Program-made: the position numbers and the translations under genes
Assembly: GCA_005889275.1 (NCBI GenBank)
Contig: VBFI01000052.1
Span: 1-45,705, forward strand
DNA: 45,705 bases
Source: Chloroflexota bacterium
Lineage (GTDB): Bacteria; Chloroflexota; Limnocylindria; P2-11E
Reading direction: 5' to 3'
Part shown: one piece after another, positions 24,457 to 32,680 of the stretch
Position numbering within the stretch: the first letter of the stretch is position 1
Layout: the number at the start of each line of letters is the position of its first letter
The notes under the pieces: model-generated
Told to the model about the DNA's origin: nothing
Seen by the model: only the letters and a program-made list of their open reading frames with translations
Database searches by the model: none

Positions 24457-25264
24457 TTGGCAGGGAAACGAGCGCGAGCCGCGCGAGGCCGCTCGGCTCG
24501 CCGCGCTGTACGACCTCGACGTCGCGCCGCTCGAAGGTGCGGATGACGTCGAGTGGTTCGGCGGGCTTGCCCGGCGGACGGGGGGGCCGATCCTCGAGCT
24601 CGGCTGCGGCACCGGTCGCATCACCGTGCCGCTCGCGCAGGACGGTCATCACGTCGTTGGACTCGACCGGTCCGCGGCGATGCTCGAACGTGCCGAACGT
24701 CGCGCGCGCCGCGCGAACGTCGAGGTCCGCTGGGTCGAGGGCGACATGCGCGCCTTTTCGTTCGACGAGGCGTTCGGCCTCATCCTCATCGGGCTCAACT
24801 CGTTCCTGATGCTCACGCCGGACGACCGTTGGGCGTGCCTCGCGCGCGTCCGCGAACATCTCGGACCGCGTGGCCGCTTCGCGGTGGACGTCTTCCAGCC
24901 CGATCCCGAGCTGATCGTCGGAAAGGACGGCGGCGTGGTCGATGAGTGGGAGCGGGAGGACCCCGAAACAGGCCGCGCGGTACGGAAGCTCTCGTCGAGC
25001 CGAGCGAACGTCGATGGCGTCACTCAGCGCGTCTGGTTCGACGAGAGCGCCGACGACGGCACGGTGCACCGGATCACCGGTACGACGAGCCTCCACTATC
25101 TCTACCGGCGCGAGGCCGAGCTGCTCTTTTCCGAGGCGGGATTCGACGTGGAGACGCTGCACGGCGACTACGACGGGAACCCCGCGGGTCCCTCGTCACG
25201 GAAGCTCCTCGTCGTGGCGAAGCGGCGGGAGCGGGGGAGCGGCCGAGAGCGGCGTCGCACGTGA
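24440..25264 (+). CDS. Class I SAM-dependent methyltransferase with a probable ACG start
   Basis: Motif I is ILELGCGTGRITVPLA and the post-I acid lies in VVGLDRS, with VEGDMRAFSF and LIGLNSFLMLT further on: a class I methyltransferase of unknown substrate. The track starts at GTG 24626, inside motif I, which cannot be right. The frame is open upstream with the homologous-looking lead TKPDWQGNEREPREAARLAALYDLD but no ATG, GTG or TTG. ACG 24440 lies six bases after a perfect AAGGAGG (24427-24433), giving 274 residues. It overlaps the M20 gene end by 17 bases. A near-cognate start or a T-to-C change in the assembly are both possible. Confidence 0.75.
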   Translation, partial: TDTKPDWQGNEREPREAARLAALYDLDVAPLEGADDVEWFGGLARRTGGPILELGCGTGRITVPLAQDGHHVVGLDRSAAMLERAERRARRANVEVRWVEGDMRAFSFDEAFGLILIGLNSFLMLTPDDRWACLARVREHLGPRGRFAVDVFQPDPELIVGKDGGVVDEWEREDPETGRAVRKLSSSRANVDGVTQRVWFDESADDGTVHRITGTTSLHYLYRREAELLFSEAGFDVETLHGDYDGNPAGPSSRKLLVVAKRRERGSGRERRRT

Positions 25265-26844
25265 CCGATCTCGTCCTTCGCGGCGGGATGGTCATCGACG
25301 GGACCGGCGCACCCGAGCGCCGCGCGGACGTCGCGATGCGCGGCGACATGATCGTCGCCGTCGAGCGCGACGTCGCCGCGAACGGGGCCACGGTGCTCGA
25401 TGTCGCGGGCAGAGTGGTCGCGCCCGGGTTCATCGACATCCACTCGCACTCGGACGAGGCGATGTTCGTGAACGACGCGCTCGAGAGCGCGCTGCACATG
25501 GGTGTGACGCTCGTCGTCTGCGGCAACTGCGGAGGATCGTCCGCGCCGGTGAGCGGCCTCGCCGAGGCGGAGCTCGATCGAGAGCTCGCGCGACTCGACG
25601 TCAAACGCACCTGGTCGTCGTTCGGCGAATACGCGGCGGCGGTCGACCGTGCGAAGCCGGCGATCAACGTGTGCTCGTTCGTCGGTCATGGGACGCTCCG
25701 GTCCTGCGTGATGGGCGCGGACGCGCGGCCGCCGAGCGCCGCCGAGCTCGAACGGATGCGCGCGCTCCTCGGCCGATCGATGGACGAGGGTGCCATCGGC
25801 CTCGCGTCCGGCCTCATCTATCCACCGAGCGCGTTCGGGACGACGGACGAGCTGGCCGCGCTCGGCGCCGTCGTCCGTGAGAAGGGCGGCCTCTACGCGA
25901 GCCACATCCGCAACGAGTCGACGAGGCTCCTCGAGGCGGTCGCCGAGAACGTCGAGATCGGCCGTCGCGCGGGCGTGCGCGTGGAGCTCTCGCACCACAA
26001 GGCCGCCGGCCAGAGCAACTGGGGCAAGGTGCGCGAATCGACCGCCTCGATCGAGCGCGCGCGCGCCGAAGGGGTCGACGTGACGGCGGACCAGTATCCC
26101 TACACCGCCTCTTCGACCGGCCTCGCGGTCACCATCCCGAACTGGGTGCACGAGGGCGGCACCCAGAGGATGTGCGAACGGCTCAAGGATCCGGCCGTGC
26201 GCGAACGGATCCGCGGTGAGGAGGTCGAGACCGGCCGGGCCTGGGACCGCATCGTCATCGCCCGGGCACGTCACCACGTCGAGTGGGCGGGGAAGAGCGT
26301 CGCCGAGCTCGCCACCGCGGCCGGACGGGATCCGCTCGATTGGTCGTGCGACGCGCTCATCGAGCACGAAGGCGCCGTCGACATCGTCCATCACTCGATG
26401 AGCGAGGACGACGTGCGCTTCGTCATGGCGAAGCGGTGGGTCTGCATCGGCAGCGATTCGCGGGCGAACGCGCCCTACGGCCCGCTCTCCTTCGGAAAGC
26501 CCCACCCACGCTCCTACGGCACGTTCCCGCGGGTTCTCGGCCGGTACGCGCGGGAGGAGGGGGTGCTGTCGCTCGTCGACGCGGTGCGCAAGATGACCGC
26601 GCTCACCGCGTCGCGACTTCGCCTGCGCGGCCGTGGGATCCTCCGAAGCGGGGCGCACGCGGACGTCGTCGTGTTCGACCCGCTTGTCGTGGCCGACGTC
26701 GCGACCTACGAGGATCCGCACCGGTATCCCGTGGGGATCGAGCACGTGATCGTGAACGGCGGGCTCGCGCTCGCGTCGGGCGAGACCGCGCGCGGGCGGC
26801 ATGGGCGCTTTCTGCGGCTCGGCGCCGATCTCGGAGGACGATGA
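25261..26844 (+). CDS. N-acyl-D-amino-acid deacylase (D-aminoacylase) family
   Basis: A 527-residue amidohydrolase-superfamily enzyme. The pattern LRGGMVIDGTGAPERRADVAMRG opens the beta-sandwich domain, and GFIDIHSHSDEAMF gives the HxH metal motif. A GNCGGSSAP segment carries the cysteine typical of D-aminoacylases. SHIRNES, ELSHHKAAGQSNWGK and GSDSRANAP complete the metal site. Such enzymes remove acyl groups from N-acyl-D-amino acids; the side-chain preference cannot be read. GTG 25261 overlaps the methyltransferase stop, and its own stop overlaps dgcN by ATGA. The context suggests use of N-acyl-D-glutamate or similar. Confidence 0.9.
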   Translation: MTDLVLRGGMVIDGTGAPERRADVAMRGDMIVAVERDVAANGATVLDVAGRVVAPGFIDIHSHSDEAMFVNDALESALHMGVTLVVCGNCGGSSAPVSGLAEAELDRELARLDVKRTWSSFGEYAAAVDRAKPAINVCSFVGHGTLRSCVMGADARPPSAAELERMRALLGRSMDEGAIGLASGLIYPPSAFGTTDELAALGAVVREKGGLYASHIRNESTRLLEAVAENVEIGRRAGVRVELSHHKAAGQSNWGKVRESTASIERARAEGVDVTADQYPYTASSTGLAVTIPNWVHEGGTQRMCERLKDPAVRERIRGEEVETGRAWDRIVIARARHHVEWAGKSVAELATAAGRDPLDWSCDALIEHEGAVDIVHHSMSEDDVRFVMAKRWVCIGSDSRANAPYGPLSFGKPHPRSYGTFPRVLGRYAREEGVLSLVDAVRKMTALTASRLRLRGRGILRSGAHADVVVFDPLVVADVATYEDPHRYPVGIEHVIVNGGLALASGETARGRHGRFLRLGADLGGR

Positions 26845-27902
26845 AGGTCGCGATCCTCGCCGAGGGTCAGTTCGCGCCCGCCACCGCGAAGACCGCCATC
26901 GGAGTCCTCCGGTACGCGCCCTTCGAGATCGTCGCGGTCGTCGACTCGACCAGTGCGGGAAGGGATGCCGCTGACTGCGTCGGCGTCGGTCGGGGCGTTC
27001 CGGTCGTCGCCGCGGTCGAAGACGCGCTCGCGCGGGGCGCGACGGCCTTGCTCATCGGAACGGCCGCGGCCGGCGGGCGGATCCCGGATGCGTACCGCCC
27101 CGCGCTGGCGATCGCGCTCGAGCGCGGCATGGCCGTCTGGAATGGACTGCACGAGCGCGTGCTCGCCGATCCCAAGCTGGCCGCGGCCGCGAAACGCGGC
27201 GGTGCGCGGGTGCGCGAGCTCCGCGAGCCGCCGGCCGACCTGCCGATCGGCGGCCACCGCAGCCCACGGGCGGGCGCGCGAGTCGTCCTCACGGTCGGGT
27301 CCGACGCGGCGGTCGGCAAGATGACCGCCTCGCTCGAGATCGCCGCCGCGCTCCGCCGCGCGGGCGAACGCACGGAGTTCGTCGCCACCGGCCAGACGGG
27401 CATCGCGATCGCCGGCGGCGGGATCGCGGTCGACGCCGTCGTGGCGGACTTCATCGCCGGCGCCGCCGAGATCATGGTCTGCGACGCGGCCGAGCGGGCG
27501 GACTGGGTGATCGTGGAAGGCCAGGGCTCGCTCACGCATCCGGGCTTCTCGGGAGTGACGCTCGGTCTGCTCCACGGGAGCGCGCCCGAGCTCATGGTCC
27601 TGTGCCACGATGCCTCGCGGCGCAGCGTGAAGGGCTACGACGAAGGTCTGCCGCTGCGCTCGCTGCGCGAGTACGTGCGCATCTACGAGGACGCCGCCAC
27701 GTGGCGGCGCCCGCCCGGACATCCGCCATCCCGTGTCGTCGCGGTGGCGCTCAACACCGCGACGCTCGGCGAGGAGCTCGCGCGTACGGCGATCCGGGCG
27801 GCCGCGACCGAGACCGGGCTCGCGGCCGCGGATCTGCTCCGCGAAGGCGCCGCGGGCGCCGACCGCATCGTTCGCGCGCTGCGCGAGGCCGTCCCGGCGT
27901 GA
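26841..27902 (+). CDS. dgcN: DUF1611 protein, DgcN-like D-glutamate N-acetyltransferase
   Basis: A 353-residue DUF1611 protein. An N-terminal Rossmann-like domain (about 1-130) is followed by a P-loop domain with VLTVGSDAAVGKMTASLEI, TGQTGIAI, VEGQGSLTHPGFSGVTLGLL and a C-terminal LNTATLGEE segment. Work on DgcN assigns it N-acetylation of D-glutamate, acting with DgcA in D-glutamate breakdown; the assignment here rests on family and on the adjacent epimerase-type gene. It overlaps both neighbours (ATGA before, GTGA after), so the three proteins are made together. Confidence 0.82.
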   Translation: MKVAILAEGQFAPATAKTAIGVLRYAPFEIVAVVDSTSAGRDAADCVGVGRGVPVVAAVEDALARGATALLIGTAAAGGRIPDAYRPALAIALERGMAVWNGLHERVLADPKLAAAAKRGGARVRELREPPADLPIGGHRSPRAGARVVLTVGSDAAVGKMTASLEIAAALRRAGERTEFVATGQTGIAIAGGGIAVDAVVADFIAGAAEIMVCDAAERADWVIVEGQGSLTHPGFSGVTLGLLHGSAPELMVLCHDASRRSVKGYDEGLPLRSLREYVRIYEDAATWRRPPGHPPSRVVAVALNTATLGEELARTAIRAAATETGLAAADLLREGAAGADRIVRALREAVPA

Positions 27903-28918
27903 ACGCGCTCGTCCGCACGGTGGAGCTGCACCTCGCCGTTCCCTTCGCGATCTCGCGCGCGACGCACACGACGAAGCGGGTGGTCCTCGTCGAGCTTCGC
28001 GAAGGCGACCGCGTGGCGCGCGGCGAAGGGGTCCCCGACGCGTTCTTCGGCGAGACTCCCGAGTCGGTCGAGCGCGACATCCGGACGGGGCTCGAGCTCC
28101 TGCCCGAGGACCCCGGCGACCTCGGGCTCCTCGACCGGCGCCTTTCGATCCAGTTTCCGCGCGGGGGCGCGGCCTGCTGCGCGATCGACGTCCTCGCGCA
28201 CGACCGCGCGGCGCAGGCCGCGGGCCTTCCGCTACGCGAGTACCTCGGCCTCGCGCCGGCAAGCGCGCCGCCCACCTCGTTCACCATCGGGATCGCTGAG
28301 CCCGAGGTCATGGCCGAGCGCGCCGCGGGTGCCGCCGCCGCGGGGTTCGAGGTCCTGAAGGTGAAGCTCGGGCACGGCGACGACGTTCGTGTCCTCTCGG
28401 CGATCCGCGAGCGGTTCACCGGGACGATCCGGGTCGATCCGAACGCGGCCTGGAGCGCTCGGGAGGCCCCGGGACGCATCGCCGCGCTCGTCCGCTTCGG
28501 GATCGAGTTCGTGGAGCAGCCGATCCCGCCCGACGACCTCGAGGGGCTTCGCGCCGTGCACGAGCGATCCGAGCTGCCGATCGTGGTCGACGAGGCCGTG
28601 GTCACGGTCGGTGACGTGGCGATCGTGGCCGACGCGTGCGACGGGATCAACGTGAAGCTGCAGAAATGCGGTGGCGTCGCGGCCGCGCGGACGATGATCG
28701 CCGACGCGCACGAGCGCGGACTGAAGGTGATGCTCGGGTGCCGCGCGGCGGAGACGAGCGTCGCGATCGCCGCCGCGGCGCACCTCGCGGCGGCCGTGGA
28801 GTGGGCCGACCTGGATGGCAATCTTCTGATCACCGACGACCCGTTCCGCGCGGTCGCCGTCGAACGCGGCCGCTTCGTCTTTTCCGATCGGCCCGGCCTC
28901 GGGGCGGTGCCCGCGTAA
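27899..28918 (+). CDS. dgcA: Enolase-superfamily dipeptide epimerase / DgcA-like enzyme
   Basis: A 339-residue enolase-superfamily protein of the muconate-lactonising group. The catalytic KxK is in FEVLKVKLG, metal ligands are in RVDPNAAWS, EFVEQPI and VVDEAV, and the opposing lysine is in INVKLQKCGG. Sequences like this are annotated as L-Ala-D/L-Glu epimerases. When paired with DUF1611 they are named DgcA, acting on N-acetyl-D-glutamate. Both readings concern D-glutamate: one recycles murein peptides, the other degrades the free amino acid. The GTG start overlaps the dgcN stop. Confidence 0.88.
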   Translation: MNALVRTVELHLAVPFAISRATHTTKRVVLVELREGDRVARGEGVPDAFFGETPESVERDIRTGLELLPEDPGDLGLLDRRLSIQFPRGGAACCAIDVLAHDRAAQAAGLPLREYLGLAPASAPPTSFTIGIAEPEVMAERAAGAAAAGFEVLKVKLGHGDDVRVLSAIRERFTGTIRVDPNAAWSAREAPGRIAALVRFGIEFVEQPIPPDDLEGLRAVHERSELPIVVDEAVVTVGDVAIVADACDGINVKLQKCGGVAAARTMIADAHERGLKVMLGCRAAETSVAIAAAAHLAAAVEWADLDGNLLITDDPFRAVAVERGRFVFSDRPGLGAVPA

Positions 28919-29640
28919 TCGGTCATCGGGTCGACGTCGCGGTCATCGCGATCGCCCTCGCGGTCTTCGGTCTCGTCGCTCTCGCCCTGGTGTGGAGCGG
29001 CGAGTGGGCCTACCTGGCCATCGCGAACGCGAACGGGGTGAAGGGGACGACATTCACGACCTACGGACCGTGCCCCCCTCCCGCGCAGGACTGCTTCGTC
29101 GACGGCCCGGTCTCGCTCGACGTGATGTTGAGCTGGCACCGTGCGTGGGCCGCGTATGTGACCGGGATCGGTCCGGCGCAGCGGCCGGGAAGCGACGCGC
29201 CGCCGATCGCCTTCGGCCGTCAGATCTTCACCGAGGACGAGTACCGGCACATGGCCGACGTGCGGAGCGTCTTTCGCGGAGCCGAGACCGCCGCGGTCCT
29301 CGCTCTTGGCGTGCTCGCGTTTCGGCTCATCCGCGCGCGCGGTGACCGGCGGGCGGTGCGGCTCGTCCGCGACGGCGCTGTCGGCGCGGCGGCGATGGTG
29401 ACGGGCATCGGCGTCGCCGCGGCGCTCGCGTTCGATCGGCTCTTCCTGCTCTTCCACGAGGTCTTCTTCCCGCAGGGGAACTTCCTGTTCGACCCCGCGA
29501 CGAGCAATCTCCTCCGGCTCTATCCGGATTGGTACTGGGAGGGGGTCACCGCCGGCGTGGCCGTCTCGTTCGTCGCCCTCGCCCTCATCGCGGCGGGCGG
29601 TGCCCATCTCGCGCTGCGCCGATACACTCGCCGCGCATGA
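28918..29640 (+). CDS. DUF1461 (TIGR01906-like) integral membrane protein, start unresolved
   Basis: The reading frame encodes about 240 residues with four helices: near the N terminus (VAVIAIALAVFGLVALALVW), AAVLALGVLAFRLI, GAAAMVTGIGVAAALAFDRLFLLFHEVFF, and AGVAVSFVALALIAAGG. The extracytoplasmic loop IFTEDEYRHMADVRSVFRGAE matches the DUF1461 pattern. Between the dgcA stop and the first helix there is no ATG, GTG or TTG; the first GTG (28990) lies after most of helix 1. The boundary given uses ATC 28918, which overlaps the TAA of dgcA; other near-cognate starts are possible. Function unknown. Confidence 0.65.
   Translation: MGHRVDVAVIAIALAVFGLVALALVWSGEWAYLAIANANGVKGTTFTTYGPCPPPAQDCFVDGPVSLDVMLSWHRAWAAYVTGIGPAQRPGSDAPPIAFGRQIFTEDEYRHMADVRSVFRGAETAAVLALGVLAFRLIRARGDRRAVRLVRDGAVGAAAMVTGIGVAAALAFDRLFLLFHEVFFPQGNFLFDPATSNLLRLYPDWYWEGVTAGVAVSFVALALIAAGGAHLALRRYTRRA
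29623..29628 (+). promoter_or_regulatory. -10-like hexamer TACACT before the CpaE-like gene
   Basis: TACACT ends eight bases before ATG 29637, inside the end of the preceding gene, with no Shine-Dalgarno between. Confidence 0.4.
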
Positions 29641-30743
29641 AACGAGTCCTGCTCATCGAGGACCTGCCGCAGGTCGCGCAGCACCTGCAGCAGATGCTCG
29701 CCCGCGAGAAGGAAGCCGAGCTCGTCGGCGCGGAGAGCCAGGCGGACGCGGCGATCGCCCGGGTGACCACGGAGAAACCGGACGCCGTCATGATCGACGC
29801 GCTCCTCCAGGGAAAGATCACCGGATTCGATCTCGCCAAGCGTGTGCGGGCCGCGTCGCCCGGTAGCCGGATCGTGATCGTCACGGTGCCGCAGCGCCCA
29901 GTCGACCCGAAGCCCGATCAGGCGATCGACGCGGTCTTCGTCCTCCCGGGTGGGGCCAACGAGCTCGCGGCGGCGCTCGCGATCGGCAGGCGGGAGACGC
30001 TGCGCCTCAAGGGAAAGATGATCGTCTGCTACTCGCCGAAGGGCGGGTCGGGCAAGACGACGATCGCGGTGAACCTCGCGACCATCCTCCGCCGCCGCGG
30101 AAGCTCGGTCGCGCTCATGGATGGGGTCATGCAGTTCGGCTCGGTCCGCCACGTCCTGCAGGTCCCGCCGTCGACGCGATCGATCGTCGACCTTCCCACC
30201 GGACAAGGCATGCGCACCTCGCTGTCGGAGGTCCTGTGGGAAGGCCCGAGTGGCGTCGCGGTACTTCTCGGGCCCCCGCGTCCCGAGGAAGCGGAGCTGA
30301 TGGCGGCGCCCGACGTCGCGACCGCGATGCAGCTCCTCGCCGAAGACTACGACTACGTGATCGTCGATGCGCCCTCGAAGCTCGGCGACGAGACGCTCGC
30401 GCTCCTCGACTCCGCCGACATCATCCTTCTCCTCGTCACCTACATGCAGGCCTCGATCGCGAACGCGCGCGCGGCGGTCGACACCTTCGAGGCTCTCGGC
30501 TACAAGGGTCAGAAGCCGATCCTCCTCGTCGTGAACCAGTCCGACACGGTGGCCGGCATGTCGCGGGGCGGCATCGAACACACCCTCAACCTGCCGGTCG
30601 TCGCCGAGATCCCGACCGACTGGAAGACGGTCGCCGAGTCGCTGAACAAGCAGCAGCCGTTCGTGCTCTCGTCCCCGAACTCGGCCATCACCAAGGCCGT
30701 GGACGCGCTCGCGAACACGCTCGTCCAGCAGCAGCGCCGCTAG
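29637..30743 (+). CDS. Receiver domain plus MinD/ParA ATPase, CpaE/TadZ-like
   Basis: A 368-residue protein. The N-terminal 120 residues form a response-regulator-like receiver (VLLIEDLPQVAQHLQQML, VMIDALL, VIVTVP). The remainder is a deviant Walker A ATPase (YSPKGGSGKTTIAVNLA, VALMDGV, YVIVDAPSKLGDE). This two-domain order is that of CpaE/TadZ, which localises Tad pilus assembly at the pole. No other tad genes are in the window, so it may instead position another envelope machine. The extra LLQGKITGFDLAKRV segment retains receiver helix 4-like features. It ends six bases before murI. Confidence 0.88.
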   Translation: MKRVLLIEDLPQVAQHLQQMLAREKEAELVGAESQADAAIARVTTEKPDAVMIDALLQGKITGFDLAKRVRAASPGSRIVIVTVPQRPVDPKPDQAIDAVFVLPGGANELAAALAIGRRETLRLKGKMIVCYSPKGGSGKTTIAVNLATILRRRGSSVALMDGVMQFGSVRHVLQVPPSTRSIVDLPTGQGMRTSLSEVLWEGPSGVAVLLGPPRPEEAELMAAPDVATAMQLLAEDYDYVIVDAPSKLGDETLALLDSADIILLLVTYMQASIANARAAVDTFEALGYKGQKPILLVVNQSDTVAGMSRGGIEHTLNLPVVAEIPTDWKTVAESLNKQQPFVLSSPNSAITKAVDALANTLVQQQRR

Positions 30744-30749
30744 GCGAGG

Positions 30750-31577
30750 GTGGGAGAGGCCAAAGACCGGCCGATCGGCCTGTTCGATTCAGGCGTTGGC
30801 GGGCTGACGGTCCTCCGCGAGCTGCGCCGCCAGCTCCCCGGCGAGTCCACCATCTATCTGGGCGACGAGGCGCGCATGCCGTACGGGCCCCGCGAGGCCG
30901 CCGAGGTCCTCGGCTTCACCCGTGAGGCGATGCGCTGGTTCGCCGATCGGGACTGCAAGCTCGTGGTGATCGCTTGCAACACGGCGACGGCCGTGGCCCT
31001 CGAGGCGGTGCGCGACGAGTCGGCCGTGCCGGTGATCGGCGTGGTGCGGCCGGGCGCGGCCGCGGCGCTCACCGCGACCGCGCGGCGGGCCGTGGGGGTC
31101 CTCGCGACCGCCCTCACCGTCCGCTCGGGTGCCTACCTTCGCGCCCTCCGAGACCTCGACCCGCTCGTGGACGTCGCGCAGCAGCCCTGCCCGAGGCTGG
31201 TGCCCCTCGTCGAGGCGGGCAGAGCGGGCACGCCCGAGGCCGAGGCCGCGATCCGCGAGTACGTCGAGCCGCTCCTGAGCGAGGGTGGAGTCGTGCGGCC
31301 GGTCGTCGACACGCTGCTTCTCGGGTGCACGCATTACCCGCTCCTTCGCGAGCAGATCGAGCACGTCGCCGGGCGCGAGGTCCGCGTGGTCGACTCCGCC
31401 ACGACGACCGCGCTCGCCGTGAGAGAGGTCCTCGCGTCGCACCGGCTCGCGCGTGCCGGGGGGCGGGCCGACCACGAGATCTTCGCGACCGGTCCGGTCG
31501 AACGGTTCCAGACGATCGCGCGCGCGATCTTCCACGAGGATCCCCCCGCGGTGACCGAGACCCGGCTCGGGTCGTGA
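30750..31577 (+). CDS. murI: Glutamate racemase MurI
   Basis: MurI converts L-glutamate to D-glutamate for peptidoglycan. The 275-residue product has IGLFDSGVGGLTVLREL, the first catalytic cysteine in VVIACNTATA, and the second in LLLGCTHYPLL. DEARMPYGPR replaces the more usual DTARMPYG. It lies about 2 kb downstream of the predicted D-glutamate catabolic genes. GTG start; the stop overlaps the YchF-like gene by GTGA. Confidence 0.96.
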   Translation: MGEAKDRPIGLFDSGVGGLTVLRELRRQLPGESTIYLGDEARMPYGPREAAEVLGFTREAMRWFADRDCKLVVIACNTATAVALEAVRDESAVPVIGVVRPGAAAALTATARRAVGVLATALTVRSGAYLRALRDLDPLVDVAQQPCPRLVPLVEAGRAGTPEAEAAIREYVEPLLSEGGVVRPVVDTLLLGCTHYPLLREQIEHVAGREVRVVDSATTTALAVREVLASHRLARAGGRADHEIFATGPVERFQTIARAIFHEDPPAVTETRLGS

Positions 31578-32680
31578 ACGTCGTCAGCGCGATCACCGGG
31601 CTGCCGTACGTCGGCAAAACGACGCTCTTCAATCTGCTGACGGGGGCACACGCGGCGACCGGATCCTTCTCAGGCGCCGAGGCGGAGACGAACGTCGGCG
31701 TCGCCAAGGTCCCCGACGAGCGCGTCGATCGGCTCGCGGCGCTCTTCAAGCCGAAGAAGACGACGCATGCCGAGGTGATGTACCGCGATCTCGGACTCAC
31801 TCACGCGGAAAAGCCCGGTCAGGCCATCTCGGCCGGGAAGCTCGGCGACCTGCGCACCGCCGACGCGCTGGTGCACGTCGTCCGAGCGTTCCGTGACCCT
31901 TCCGTCCCGCACGTGGACGGCAGCGTCGATCCGCTGCGCGATCTCTCGACCGTGCAGCTCGAGCTCCTCTTCGCCGATCACGGCGTGGTCGAGCGGCGCC
32001 TGGAGCGGCTCGAGCCCGAGCTCCGGTCCGCGAAGGGAGCCGAGCGTGAAACCAAGGAGCGGGAGAAGGCGGTGCTACTGCGCGCCAAGACCGCGCTTGA
32101 CGCCGAACGGCCGCTGCGCGACGTCGAGTTCGACCCGGACGAGCTCAAGCTCATGCGCGGGTTCCGTTTCCTCACGCTCATGCCTCTGCTCGTCGCCGTG
32201 AATCTGGACGAAACCGACGTCACGAAGCCGGACCCGGTCCTCGAGCCGCTCCGCGCGTCCGCCGCGGCCCACCGCTCGACGGCGGTGATCCCGTTCTCCG
32301 CCAAGCTCGAGGCGGAGATCGCCGAGCTCCCGCCCGACGAGGCGGCCGCGTTCCGTGGGGATCTCGGTCTCGCCGAGCCCGCGCTCGATCGGCTGGTGCG
32401 CGCGACGTACGAGCTGCTCGGTCTCTGCTCGTTCTTCACGGTGGGGGAGGACGAAGTTCGCGCATGGACGGTGCCGTGCGGGATGGCCGCGCAGCAGGCG
32501 GCGGGGGCGATCCACTCGGATCTCGAGCGCGGCTTCATCCGCTCGGAGGTGATCCGTTGGGACGAGCTCCTGAAGGCGGGCAGCGAGGCGAACGCGAAGC
32601 GGCAGGGACTCATGCGCACCGAGGGCAAGACCTATCCGGTCGCCGACGGCGACGTGGTTCATGTCCTCTTCAACGTCTGA
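31574..32680 (+). CDS. ychF: YchF/Obg-family nucleotide-binding protein with variant P-loop
   Basis: A 368-residue Obg-family NTPase of the YchF type, with a P-loop domain, a coiled-coil-like insertion (LERLEPELRSAKGAERETKER) and a C-terminal TGS/DUF933 domain (SFFTVGEDEVRAWTV, HSDLERGFIRSEVI, YPVADGDVVHVLFNV). In most YchF the P-loop reads GLPNVGKST; here it is GLPYVGKTT, with tyrosine for asparagine. YchF proteins bind ATP better than GTP and associate with ribosomes. It may be a divergent paralogue, and a canonical copy elsewhere would clarify this. It overlaps murI (GTGA) and the PfkB gene by one base. Confidence 0.88.
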   Translation: MNVVSAITGLPYVGKTTLFNLLTGAHAATGSFSGAEAETNVGVAKVPDERVDRLAALFKPKKTTHAEVMYRDLGLTHAEKPGQAISAGKLGDLRTADALVHVVRAFRDPSVPHVDGSVDPLRDLSTVQLELLFADHGVVERRLERLEPELRSAKGAERETKEREKAVLLRAKTALDAERPLRDVEFDPDELKLMRGFRFLTLMPLLVAVNLDETDVTKPDPVLEPLRASAAAHRSTAVIPFSAKLEAEIAELPPDEAAAFRGDLGLAEPALDRLVRATYELLGLCSFFTVGEDEVRAWTVPCGMAAQQAAGAIHSDLERGFIRSEVIRWDELLKAGSEANAKRQGLMRTEGKTYPVADGDVVHVLFNV

